NCBI GenBank assembly: GCA_025350775.1
Contig: JANXXF010000028.1
Coordinates: 1-7,990, forward strand
Direction of reading: 5' to 3'
Source: Actinomycetes bacterium
GTDB lineage: Bacteria; Actinomycetota; Thermoleophilia; Gaiellales; Gaiellaceae
Length of the DNA stretch: 7,990 nt
Positions 1-7,861 of the stretch are shown piece after piece. Each line of letters starts with the position of its first letter. The first letter of the stretch is position 1. Below the pieces are notes generated by a model. The model was not told the DNA's origin. It ran no database searches and saw nothing but the letters and a program-made list of their open reading frames with translations. Made by a program: the position numbers and the translations under genes.

Positions 1-405
1 TTCGTCCCGTCCTCGACCGGCGCCTCGCTCACCGCCCTCTCGCTTGCCGACGGCAGCCGGCTCTGGCGGCGCACCGCCGGCTCGTACGTGTACGCCGCGC
101 CTGCGGTGTGGGGCGGGAGCGTCATCTTCGGCTCGTACGACGGGCAGCTCCGCAGCGTGTCGGCCGCGACCGGCGACACGCTCTGGACGGTGAGCGCGGG
201 CAAGCCCATCTCGGGCGCGATCGTCGTGGTCGACGGCATCGCCTACGCCGGCACCTTCGCCCATCGCATCCTCGGCGTCGAGGTGGCGAGCGGGAGGGCG
301 CTGCTCGACTTCCCGCACGGCGAGTACGTGCCGGTCTCGGGCAACGGCGGGCGACTGCTGCTGCACGGCTACTCGCGGCTGTTCGCCGTCGAGCCCGCCC
401 GGTGA
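1..405 (+). CDS. PQQ-like (Trp-motif) beta-propeller protein, 5'-truncated by window edge
   Basis: The reading frame is open from base 1 to a TGA at 403-405, so the gene starts upstream of the window and only its last 134 codons are present. The fragment holds the last two to three propeller blades: blade-closing motifs of the form x-A-x-G-x-x-x-W are visible as LADGSRLW and AATGDTLW, and a degenerate VASGRALL sits near the end. This is the PQQ-like/BamB-type repeat fold; such proteins usually bind partners rather than act as dehydrogenases, and nothing here shows bound PQQ. The last 106 residues align without gaps to the C-terminus of the next gene, with about 45 identities by hand count, so the two are tandem paralogues. 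The next gene begins 20 bases downstream, consistent with one transcript. The N-terminus and membrane anchor cannot be assessed. Confidence 0.85.
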   Translation, partial: FVPSSTGASLTALSLADGSRLWRRTAGSYVYAAPAVWGGSVIFGSYDGQLRSVSAATGDTLWTVSAGKPISGAIVVVDGIAYAGTFAHRILGVEVASGRALLDFPHGEYVPVSGNGGRLLLHGYSRLFAVEPAR

Positions 406-424
406 GCCGTCGGCCATCTGCGCC

Positions 425-2191
425 GTGCGTCATCCTCGGATCCAGGTGAGATCCCTCCTCCGCAGACACGTAGCCTCGGTCGTCCTGCTCGCGATCGGCG
501 TGGGTGCCTTCCTCGGACTGCGACTCGGCCGCGCCCGCCCCCGCCGCCCGCCGGCGCTCCGCTCCGGTCGGCAGCCCCGGCCGCAGCTGCCACAGGGCGA
601 CGGCGGTTCGCTCCTGGGCTCGCTGCCGCCGTCGACGCCGCCGGCCTCGACCACTCCGCGCGCCGACCCGGCCGCCATGCGCCGCGAGGCGGCGCGGCCG
701 GTTCCACCTGCGGGCGCCCCGCCCGAGCCCGCCTCGGCCGGCCGGGACGCCGCTGTTGCACCGCCTGCCGCGACTGCGCCCGCCGCAGCCGACGCCCGTG
801 CCGCAGCCGGCGCCCGTGCCGCAGCCGGCGCCCGTGCCGCCGCCGCCCGCGCCGCCCTTGCGCGCGTCCGGCACGGATTCCGCCGTCGCCCTGCGCTGGC
901 CGGTGCAATCGCCGCCATCGCGCTCGCCGGCGTCGGGGCGGCGGCCGGCTACGTTCTCTATGCGCGCGACGCCGGCAGCGACGTCGTGGGCTCGTCCACC
1001 GTCGAGTTCGTCGTCACCGAGCCGCCTGTTGCCACGACGACCGCGCCGCCCGCCGCCACGACGACCACGCCGGCGGCAACCGTGCCCGCCCGCCCCGCCC
1101 GCCCCGCGTTGCCGCCCGTCGTCTGGCCGACGTACGGCTTCGACAACCGCCGCCTGCGCACGGTGCCGAGCGCACTGCGCCCGCCGTTTCGCTCGGTCTG
1201 GACGTTCGGCCGCCGCAGCCTGCTCGAGTTCCCGCCGACCCTGGCCTACGGCCGCCTCACCATCGCCCTCAACCACGGCGACCTCTACTCGCTCGACGCC
1301 CGCACCGGCAAGGTCAAGTGGATGTTCCCGTCGGGGCGCTGCGTGGCAGCGTCGCCCGCGGTCGCCAACGGGATCGTCTATGCGAGCTTTCTCAACCGTC
1401 CGCCGTGCAACTCGAAGGCCGACGGCCTCGACGGCGAAGTCGTCGCCTTCGCTGCGCTCACGGGCCGCATCCGCTGGCGTGCCGCGGTCGGGCCGACCGA
1501 GTCGTCGCCGCTCGTCGCCAACGGCCTCGTCTACGTGGGTGACTGGAGCGGCAAGGTGCTCGCGCTGGACGCCGCCAGCGGCGCCGCCCGCTGGAGCTTT
1601 CAGACCGGCGGTAAGGTGAAGGGCGCCGCCGCCCTCGCCGATGGCCGCCTCGTGATCGGCTCGTACGACGGGCACGTCTACTCGCTGGACGCGCGCACGG
1701 GAGCACTCATCTGGAAGGCGTCGGCGCAGGAGCGGCTCGGCGCGCGCGGGACGTTCTACGCGACGCCCGCCCTCGCCTTCGGCCGCGTGTACATCGGCGC
1801 CACCGACGGCAAGGTCTACTCGTTCGGCGCCTCCACCGGGAAGCTCCGCTGGTCGCAGTCGACGGGCGGCTACGTCTACGCGTCGGCGGCGGTGTGGCGG
1901 CGCCTCGTCCTCGTCGGCTCGTACAGCGGCCGCTTCCTCGCATTCGACGCGGCGACGGGCGAGGAGCGGTGGCGCTTCACGGCCGCCGGCCCGATCTCCG
2001 GCTCGGCCGTCGTGATCGGCGACGTCGTCTACGTCTCGACGCTCGCGCGCCGCACCTACGCCCTCGACGCCGCCACCGGCAAGCTGCTCTGGACGTTCCC
2101 GGAGGGGAAGTACGCGGCCGCCATCGCCGACGTGGGCCGCCTCTACCTCGTCGGCTACACGCTGCTGTATGCGATGGTTCCCGGCCGATGA
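425..2191 (+). CDS. Membrane-anchored seven-bladed PQQ-like beta-propeller protein
   Basis: 588 codons from a GTG at 425; the first 156 residues are uncertain. A second in-frame GTG lies at 446 and an ATG at 677 (residue 85), none with a convincing ribosome-binding site. Residues 17-33 are a possible membrane segment. Residues 40-150 are Pro/Ala/Arg low-complexity sequence. Residues 157-179 are a clear membrane segment preceded by RRR, followed by GSSTVEF and a Pro/Thr linker (200-231), then the propeller. Seven blade motifs are spaced 39-52 residues apart, at 291 (DARTGKVKW), 343, 382, 422, 468, 508 and 548 (DAATGKLLW). Cys306 and Cys328 in the early blades could pair outside the membrane. 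If only the second membrane segment is real, the propeller is extracytoplasmic. With both segments it would be cytoplasmic, which argues for a shorter N-terminus. The gene overlaps the epimerase by ATGA, implying a surface-polysaccharide context. The substrate or partner is unknown. Confidence 0.85.
   Translation: MRHPRIQVRSLLRRHVASVVLLAIGVGAFLGLRLGRARPRRPPALRSGRQPRPQLPQGDGGSLLGSLPPSTPPASTTPRADPAAMRREAARPVPPAGAPPEPASAGRDAAVAPPAATAPAAADARAAAGARAAAGARAAAARAALARVRHGFRRRPALAGAIAAIALAGVGAAAGYVLYARDAGSDVVGSSTVEFVVTEPPVATTTAPPAATTTTPAATVPARPARPALPPVVWPTYGFDNRRLRTVPSALRPPFRSVWTFGRRSLLEFPPTLAYGRLTIALNHGDLYSLDARTGKVKWMFPSGRCVAASPAVANGIVYASFLNRPPCNSKADGLDGEVVAFAALTGRIRWRAAVGPTESSPLVANGLVYVGDWSGKVLALDAASGAARWSFQTGGKVKGAAALADGRLVIGSYDGHVYSLDARTGALIWKASAQERLGARGTFYATPALAFGRVYIGATDGKVYSFGASTGKLRWSQSTGGYVYASAAVWRRLVLVGSYSGRFLAFDAATGEERWRFTAAGPISGSAVVIGDVVYVSTLARRTYALDAATGKLLWTFPEGKYAAAIADVGRLYLVGYTLLYAMVPGR
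783..836 (+). repeat. 18-bp tandem repeat, three copies, in the N-terminal coding region
   Basis: Units at 783-800, 801-818 and 819-836 read ccgcag-ccg(a/g)cg-cccgtg; the first differs from the others at one base. In the frame of the propeller gene they encode Ala/Arg/Gly-rich sequence (ARAAAG repeated). In the frame one base earlier (codons starting at 783) they encode PQP(T/A)PV three times, followed by PPPPAPP, with every third base G or C. The repeat is prone to slippage and sits where the reading frame is least certain. Confidence 0.85.
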
Positions 2192-3114
2192 GCAGGTATC
2201 TCGTAACGGGCGCGGCAGGCTTCATCGGCTCGCACCTCTGCGCAGCGCTCGAGGCCGCGGGCCACGCTGTCGTCGGCGTCGACTGCTTCACCGACTACTA
2301 CGCCGCCGCCCTCAAGGAGGAGAACGCGGCCGGCCGCGCCATCGTCCGCGCCGATCTCGCAGAGGCGCCGCTGGAGCCGCTGCTGGACGGCATCGACGGG
2401 GTCTTCCACCTGGCCGGGCAGCCGGGCGTCCGCAGCTTCGGCGACGCCTTCCCGATCTATCTCCGCCACAACCTGCTGGCGAGCCAGCGGCTGTTCGAGG
2501 CCGCCGCCCGCGCCGGAGCACGCGTCGTGTTCGCCTCGTCGTCCTCGGTGTACGGCGAGGCCGAGGGCTATCCGACGGCGGAAGACGCCGTGCCGCGTCC
2601 GATCTCGCCCTACGGCATCACCAAGCTCGGCTGCGAGCACCTCGCCCGCGCCACCGAGCTCGCCTTCGGCCTCGATGCGGTGCTGCTGCGCTACTTCACC
2701 GTGTACGGGCCGCGCCAGCGCCCCGACATGGCCTTCACGCGCATCCTCACCGCGCTGGCCGCGGGCTCCCCGTTCGAGCTCTTCGGCGACGGCTCCGCCT
2801 CGCGCGGCTTCACCTTCGTCGGCGATGCCGTGGCGGCGACCGTGGCCGCCATGGAGCGCGGCGAGCAGGGGGCCGTCTACAACGTCGGCGGCGGCGCCGA
2901 GGCGACGATGAGCGAGGTGATCGCGCTGTGCGAGCGTGTCTCCGGACGGAGCCTCGACCTGCGCCGGCGCGAGTCCGCCAAGGGCGACGTCTCCCGCACC
3001 GCGGCCGACACGGGCCGCATCCGCGCCGCGCTCGACTGGGAGGCGAAGGTCGGTCTGGAAGAGGGCCTGCAGGCTCAGTGGTCCTGGGTATCCGCTAAGG
3101 TTGGCCGCCGATGA
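2188..3114 (+). CDS. NAD-dependent epimerase/dehydratase (extended SDR), nucleotide-sugar type
   Basis: 308 residues, the usual length for extended short-chain dehydrogenases acting on nucleotide sugars. The N-terminal Rossmann motif TGAAGFIGSH (residues 7-16) binds NAD(P). VFHLAGQPGVR (72-82) is the conserved strand-4 region. The catalytic residues are a serine in SSSS (117-120) and Tyr142 with Lys146 in PYGITK. RYFTVYGPRQRPDMA (168-182) matches the substrate-binding segment of UDP-glucuronate/UDP-glucose 4-epimerases and dTDP-glucose 4,6-dehydratases. The exact sugar cannot be read from sequence; a UDP-sugar 4-epimerase is the best guess. The start is fixed by the ATGA overlap with the propeller gene (2188-2191), and its stop overlaps the Wzz-like gene in the same way. 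A longer in-frame opening back to 1894 lies inside the propeller gene and is not coding. It is a cytosolic enzyme presumably supplying the polysaccharide pathway. Confidence 0.95.
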   Translation: MSRYLVTGAAGFIGSHLCAALEAAGHAVVGVDCFTDYYAAALKEENAAGRAIVRADLAEAPLEPLLDGIDGVFHLAGQPGVRSFGDAFPIYLRHNLLASQRLFEAAARAGARVVFASSSSVYGEAEGYPTAEDAVPRPISPYGITKLGCEHLARATELAFGLDAVLLRYFTVYGPRQRPDMAFTRILTALAAGSPFELFGDGSASRGFTFVGDAVAATVAAMERGEQGAVYNVGGGAEATMSEVIALCERVSGRSLDLRRRESAKGDVSRTAADTGRIRAALDWEAKVGLEEGLQAQWSWVSAKVGRR

Positions 3115-4010
3115 GCCAGCCCGAGACTCCCGGAGAGCAGGAGGTCGATTTCGGCCGCTACTGGCTCGCGATCATCCGCCGCTGGTGGCTCCCGATCGGT
3201 GGCGTCGTGGTCGGCCTCGTCATCGGCGTGGTCGCGCAGAGCGGTGGGTCGCGCCCCTACCAGGCCATCACCACGGTCTACCTCGGGCAGACCTTCGCGC
3301 CGGGCACCGTCAACGCCGTCGAGAGCCTGCCCACGAAGCTGAGCTTCGTCGACCAGCTCGTCAAGACCCGTACGACGCTCAAGGCGGTCGGCACGAAGGT
3401 CGGCATCAAGCCGGGGGTCCTCGGGGCCAACACCTCGTTCCAGACGATTTCGGGCATCACCACCGGCAAGTCGGCCGGCGCGCCGTCGCCGATCGTCGGC
3501 GTCGTCGTCGTCGACCCGTCGGCCCGCAAGGCGGTCGACGCCGCCGACCTGTTCGCGGCCGATGTCGTCACGCAGTTCTCGTCGTACGCGAAGGTGAAGC
3601 TCGCGACGTACCAGGCCCGGCTCGCCCGCGCCGAGCGCGAGATGGCGACCTCCCAGGCGAAGGGCGACGCGTTGCAGCAGACGCTCGACGGCGCGCTCAA
3701 GCAGCCCGGCCTGACGGGCGCCGAGAAGTACCTGCTGATCGCCAGCCTGTCGAACCAGATCCAGTTCCAGCAGCAGCGCCAGTTCAACCTCGAGAGCTCG
3801 CAGTTCGCGCTCAAGGACTCGATCGCGCTCAACCAGCAGATCGAGCAGTCGCGGGTCGTGCAGCCCGGAGCCGCTGAGCGGATCTCGGCGCCGAGCAAGC
3901 GCTCCGGCGGGGCCGTCGGCCTCGTCATCGGCTTCGTGGTGGGACTTCTCGCGGCGATCTTCTGGGAGCCGTCCACGCGGCTCGTCAAGCGGGCTCGCAC
4001 CGCGGACTGA
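3111..4010 (+). CDS. Wzz/chain-length-determinant-like membrane protein
   Basis: 299 residues with the classic layout of polysaccharide co-polymerases: a short cytoplasmic N-terminus, membrane segment 1 at about 26-44, a large extracytoplasmic domain, and membrane segment 2 at about 267-284 just after a Pro-containing stretch (ISAPSKRSG). The opening FGRYWLAIIRRWWLPI is typical of the Wzz/GumC N-terminal domain. Residues about 160-250 are rich in Gln, Glu, Ala and Leu and should form the helical coiled-coil arm. No cytoplasmic BY-kinase domain with Walker motifs follows the second membrane segment, so a separate kinase would be needed if the system is phospho-regulated; none is seen here. It starts in an ATGA overlap with the epimerase (3111-3114) and precedes a membrane glycosyltransferase. 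A role in controlling polymer length or export is inferred from family and context. Confidence 0.85.
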   Translation: MSQPETPGEQEVDFGRYWLAIIRRWWLPIGGVVVGLVIGVVAQSGGSRPYQAITTVYLGQTFAPGTVNAVESLPTKLSFVDQLVKTRTTLKAVGTKVGIKPGVLGANTSFQTISGITTGKSAGAPSPIVGVVVVDPSARKAVDAADLFAADVVTQFSSYAKVKLATYQARLARAEREMATSQAKGDALQQTLDGALKQPGLTGAEKYLLIASLSNQIQFQQQRQFNLESSQFALKDSIALNQQIEQSRVVQPGAAERISAPSKRSGGAVGLVIGFVVGLLAAIFWEPSTRLVKRARTAD

Positions 4011-4025
4011 GCCGGGCGGGCCGGC

Positions 4026-4973
<948 letters not shown>

Positions 4974-5041
4974 GGGCCCTGTTTCTGAGGTGAATGGCGC
5001 AGGCCCTCGTCGAGCTCGACTGGCCAACGGGTCGTCCGCTC

Positions 5042-5061
5042 CGTCGCGGTTTCCTGCGACG
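5042..5061 (+). other. Short inverted repeat just upstream of the ATPase start
   Basis: CGTCGC (5042-5047) and GCGACG (5056-5061) are perfect reverse complements around an 8-base loop, ending 8 bases before the GTG at 5070, where a ribosome-binding site would sit. No Shine-Dalgarno sequence or clear -35/-10 pair was found in 4974-5069. A six-pair stem is common by chance in GC-rich DNA, so an operator or RNA-hairpin role is only possible. Confidence 0.25.
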
Positions 5062-5069
5062 ATGACGAC

Positions 5070-6284
5070 GTGCACGCCCCACTGATCCGCCGTGTTCGGC
5101 TGAGGAACTACAAGAGCATCCAGTCCTGCGATGTCGAACTCGGAGCGTTGACGTTCCTCGTCGGCCCGAACGGTGCGGGGAAGAGCAACTTCGTCGACGC
5201 CCTACGCTTCGTCAAGGATGCGCTCGACGTGACACTCGGCTTCGCCGTCTCGGAGCGAAGCGGCATCGGCGAGGTCCGTCGGAAGGGAAGCCGCACCGGT
5301 CATCCGACGCACGTCGGCATCCGGCTCGAATTCGAGCTGCCCTCCGGCAGCACCGGCCGTTACGCATTCGACGTCAGCGCGAAGTCGGGCGGTGACTATG
5401 CAGTGCAGAAGGAGCAGTGCGTCATCGTTCCGGCAGAGGGGTTGGGCACCCCCGAGTCGTTCACGGTGGAGCAGGGCGCCGTCGACTGGACGCTCGGCGC
5501 TGCGCCACCACCTCGGAGTCCGGACAGGTTGTTCCTGGTCACCGCGAGCGGCTACCCGGAGTTCCGCCCGGTCTTCGACTCCCTCACTCACATGGGGTTC
5601 TACAACCTCAATCCGGTGGCAATCATGTCGCCGCAGAAGGCTGACCCCGGACTCCTCCTCAGACGTGACGGTGCGAACATCGCGAGCGTGCTCGCCTATC
5701 TCGCGAAGCTGCACCCAGCCGCGAAGCGGCGAATCGAGGAATACCTCGGTGCCGTCGTGCCCGGGATTCGTGGGGTAGAACGGATTCCAGCCGGCCCGCT
5801 CGAGACGCTCGAGTTTCGGCAGGAGGCGGATGGAGCCGGGTCGGCCGTGAGGTTTGCCGCAGCGAGCATGTCGGACGGGACCCTGCGCGCGCTCGGGGTG
5901 CTCGTGGCGCTGCTTCAGCCGGGCAACGGGGAGGGTCCGGGTGCCACGCTCGTCGGTATCGAAGAGCCTGAGCTGGCGCTGCATCCGGCAGCTTCCGGGG
6001 TGCTCCTCGATGCTCTCTCGGAGGCCAGCGAGCGGGTTCAGGTGATCGTCACCAGCCACAGCACCGCCCTGCTCGACAGTGACGCGATCGCAACTGAAAC
6101 GTTGCGCGCCGTCACGGTTGATCGCGGGAAGACGGTGATCGGGCCGATCGACGACGTGGGGCGCACGGCGCTTGCCGAGCACCTGTTCACGGCGGGGGAG
6201 CTGCTTCGGCTGGATCAGTTGCGGCCTCACGCAGCGGCGTTCCGAGACGCGTCGAGACAGCTCGACCTCTTCAGCTCGAGATGA
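5070..6284 (+). CDS. AAA (AAA_21/RecF-OLD-like) ATPase
   Basis: 404 residues from a GTG. The opening IRRVRLRNYKSIQSCDVELG is the standard start of RecF/SMC/OLD-type ATPases. Walker A is GPNGAGKSN (32-40). The ABC-like signature region is SMSDGTLRALG (266-276). Walker B is LVGIEEPELALHP (294-306), with the catalytic Glu at 298-299. The switch histidine is in VTSHS (327-331). There is no C-terminal TOPRIM nuclease domain of the kind found in one-protein OLD enzymes or GajA; the chain ends soon after the ATPase core. The stop overlaps the following DUF4276 gene by ATGA, so the two are translationally coupled and probably work together. GC is lower than the flanks (57% and 65% in two 60-base samples versus 73% in the epimerase), suggesting separate acquisition. 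A defence role is inferred from this pairing; a housekeeping role is not excluded. Confidence 0.93.
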   Translation: MHAPLIRRVRLRNYKSIQSCDVELGALTFLVGPNGAGKSNFVDALRFVKDALDVTLGFAVSERSGIGEVRRKGSRTGHPTHVGIRLEFELPSGSTGRYAFDVSAKSGGDYAVQKEQCVIVPAEGLGTPESFTVEQGAVDWTLGAAPPPRSPDRLFLVTASGYPEFRPVFDSLTHMGFYNLNPVAIMSPQKADPGLLLRRDGANIASVLAYLAKLHPAAKRRIEEYLGAVVPGIRGVERIPAGPLETLEFRQEADGAGSAVRFAAASMSDGTLRALGVLVALLQPGNGEGPGATLVGIEEPELALHPAASGVLLDALSEASERVQVIVTSHSTALLDSDAIATETLRAVTVDRGKTVIGPIDDVGRTALAEHLFTAGELLRLDQLRPHAAAFRDASRQLDLFSSR

Positions 6285-6832
6285 TCGTGATCTCGAGCGT
6301 CGTCGAGGGTGACGGGGAAGTTCGTGCACTTCCCGGTCTCATCCACCGGATCGCGATGCGTGAGCTTCCCGGCGAGACTCTCGTGACACCGAAACCGGTC
6401 AGACTTCCGAGGTCGAAGCTCGACGTACCTGGCCAGCTGGAGCGGTACGTCAGCCTGGCCGCAGGGCAGGTGACCGATCGGGGCGGAGTGCTCGTGGTGT
6501 ACGACGCCGACGACGATTGCCCGAAGGAATTTGCGCCCGGCCTGCTCGAGCGGTCGAGGGGCGTCCGACCGGACGTCATGGTCGGACTCGTGCTTGCCTG
6601 CCGTGAATGGGAGGCGTGGTTCCTCGCAGCCGCTTCGTCGCTGGCAGGACAGCGGGGGTTGCCGGCCGACCTCGAACCGCCCGACGATCCGGAGGGTCTT
6701 CGCGGGGCGAAGGAATGGCTCTCGAGGAGGATGCCGCCCGGCCAGAGCTATCGGGCGACGATCGATCAGCTACCGCTGACGCGGACGTTCGACTTCGATC
6801 AGGCTCTTGCTGGCTCAGCATCTTTCGACTAG
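6281..6832 (+). CDS. DUF4276 family (TOPRIM-like) protein, likely short at its C-terminus
   Basis: 183 residues from an ATG inside the ATGA overlap with the ATPase gene. It shows the acidic motifs of DUF4276: VVEGDGE (7-13), VVYDADDDCP (72-81) and REWEAWFLA (108-116). These resemble the Glu / Asp-x-Asp metal-binding arrangement of TOPRIM nucleases, the fold assigned to this family; catalytic activity here is inferred. It is soluble, with no signal peptide or membrane segment. The C-terminal TIDQLPLTRTFDFDQALAGS region (160-179) is the conserved family tail, but the chain stops at SFD with TAG (6830-6832). The same frame continues open for 15 sense codons (CYREVVMLLHANRTL) to a TGA at 6878-6880, and that extension looks like the missing terminal helix. 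The annotated stop may therefore be a nonsense mutation. The core is intact and function may persist. It is presumably the effector partner of the ATPase. Confidence 0.85.
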   Translation: MIVISSVVEGDGEVRALPGLIHRIAMRELPGETLVTPKPVRLPRSKLDVPGQLERYVSLAAGQVTDRGGVLVVYDADDDCPKEFAPGLLERSRGVRPDVMVGLVLACREWEAWFLAAASSLAGQRGLPADLEPPDDPEGLRGAKEWLSRRMPPGQSYRATIDQLPLTRTFDFDQALAGSASFD

Positions 6833-6888
6833 TGCTACAGGGAGGTTGTCATGCTCCTGCACGCAAACCGCACGCTCTGATAGGCCGC

Positions 6889-7758
6889 CTACACCTCGCG
6901 CAGCCGCGGCAGCACGCCGTCCACCACGCGCCCGACCCACCCGGCCGGGTCGTCGCTGCGGGCGCTCACCCAGAGGAGCTCGATGCCGAGCCGGGTGTAC
7001 TGCTCGGCCGTGGCGAGGAAGGCGTCGGTGTCCTCCAGCGGGTCGTCGTAGCTGATCACGGTGCGCTCGATCGCGGCGGGGTCGCGGCCCTCGGTCTCGC
7101 AGTGCGCGTCGAGGGCGGCGAGGTTGTGCGCCACCACGTCGGGGCCCTTGCCGTAGAGGTTGCACGCGTCGGCGTGGCGCGCGACCAGGCGCAGCGTCTT
7201 GCGCTCGCCGCTGCCGCCGATCAGGATGCGCGGCCCGCCCGGCCGGATCGGGCGCGGCGAGCAGATCGTCTCGGCCAGCCGGTAGTGCACGCCCTCGAAC
7301 GGCCCGTCGTCGTCGCTCCACATCTGGCGGCAGATGCGCACGGCCTCGTCGAGGCGCTCGTAGCGCTCCGCCAGCGGCGGGAAGGGGACGCCCAGGCCCA
7401 GGTGCTCGCGCTCGTACCAGGCGGCGCCGATGCCGAGCTGGGCGCGCCCGCCCGAGAGCACGTCGAGCGTCGCCACCGTCTTCGCCAGCAGTCCCGGGTG
7501 GCGGTAGGTGACCCCGGTGACGAGCAGCCCGAGGGTGATCTGCCGCGTCAGCCCGGCCAGGTAGCCGAGCCCCGTGTACCCCTCGAGCATCGGCTCGCGG
7601 GCGCCGCCCAGGGTGTCCATCTGGAAGAAGTGATCCATCAGCGTGAAGTGGGAGCAGCCGCCCTCGTCCGCGGCGCGGGCGGTCGCGGCGAGAGCCGGCG
7701 CCAGTGCCTCCGGGCCGCCCGGAAGCGAGAAGTTGCCGAAGTGGATGCCGAGTCTCAT
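6889..7758 (-). CDS. LLM-class (luciferase-like), probably F420-dependent oxidoreductase
   Basis: 289 residues read leftward from an ATG at 7758 to a TAG at 6889-6891. It has the TIM-barrel pattern of bacterial luciferase-like flavin/F420 enzymes: MRLGIHFGNF at the start, FTLMDHFFQM (38-47), VTYRHPGLLAKTVATLD (83-99), LSGGRAQLGIGAAWYEREH (101-119) and ERYERLDEAVRICRQMW (131-147). IRPGGPRILIGGSGER (171-186) is the cofactor-phosphate region typical of the F420-dependent group. Length and motif order are normal for the family. The substrate is unknown. A longer frame back to 7956 would begin in the foreign tail and add low-complexity residues, so the ATG at 7758 is preferred. The gene is convergent with the DUF4276 gene; the stops are 56 bases apart, or 8 if the extended DUF4276 reading is used. 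Its GC-rich composition (83% in one 60-base sample) differs from the ATPase cassette. Confidence 0.93.
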   Translation of the reverse strand: MRLGIHFGNFSLPGGPEALAPALAATARAADEGGCSHFTLMDHFFQMDTLGGAREPMLEGYTGLGYLAGLTRQITLGLLVTGVTYRHPGLLAKTVATLDVLSGGRAQLGIGAAWYEREHLGLGVPFPPLAERYERLDEAVRICRQMWSDDDGPFEGVHYRLAETICSPRPIRPGGPRILIGGSGERKTLRLVARHADACNLYGKGPDVVAHNLAALDAHCETEGRDPAAIERTVISYDDPLEDTDAFLATAEQYTRLGIELLWVSARSDDPAGWVGRVVDGVLPRLREV

Positions 7759-7861
7759 CGGGCCATCGTAGGCGAGCCGAGGCGAGAGCCGGCGTGCCGC
7801 GGCCGGTGCCAGCGCCGGCGGTGCCACGGCCGCCGGCTCACGGCGCCCTGCCGACGTAGCG

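Noticed and set aside
122..1675. A 517-codon open frame on the minus strand.
   Set aside because: It is antisense to two clear propeller genes, its product is Arg/Gly-rich low complexity without motifs, and long antisense frames are expected at this GC content.
1894..2187. Upstream extension of the epimerase frame to 1894.
   Set aside because: It lies within the last propeller blades in another frame; the Rossmann motif begins right after the ATG at 2188.
5202..6329. A 375-codon minus-strand open frame.
   Set aside because: It lies opposite the ATPase, whose Walker A, Walker B and switch motifs fix the coding strand.
6833..6888. A bidirectional terminator between the convergent genes.
   Set aside because: No stem of useful length with a T-run was found; the only palindromic run (near 6881-6891) has no room for a loop.
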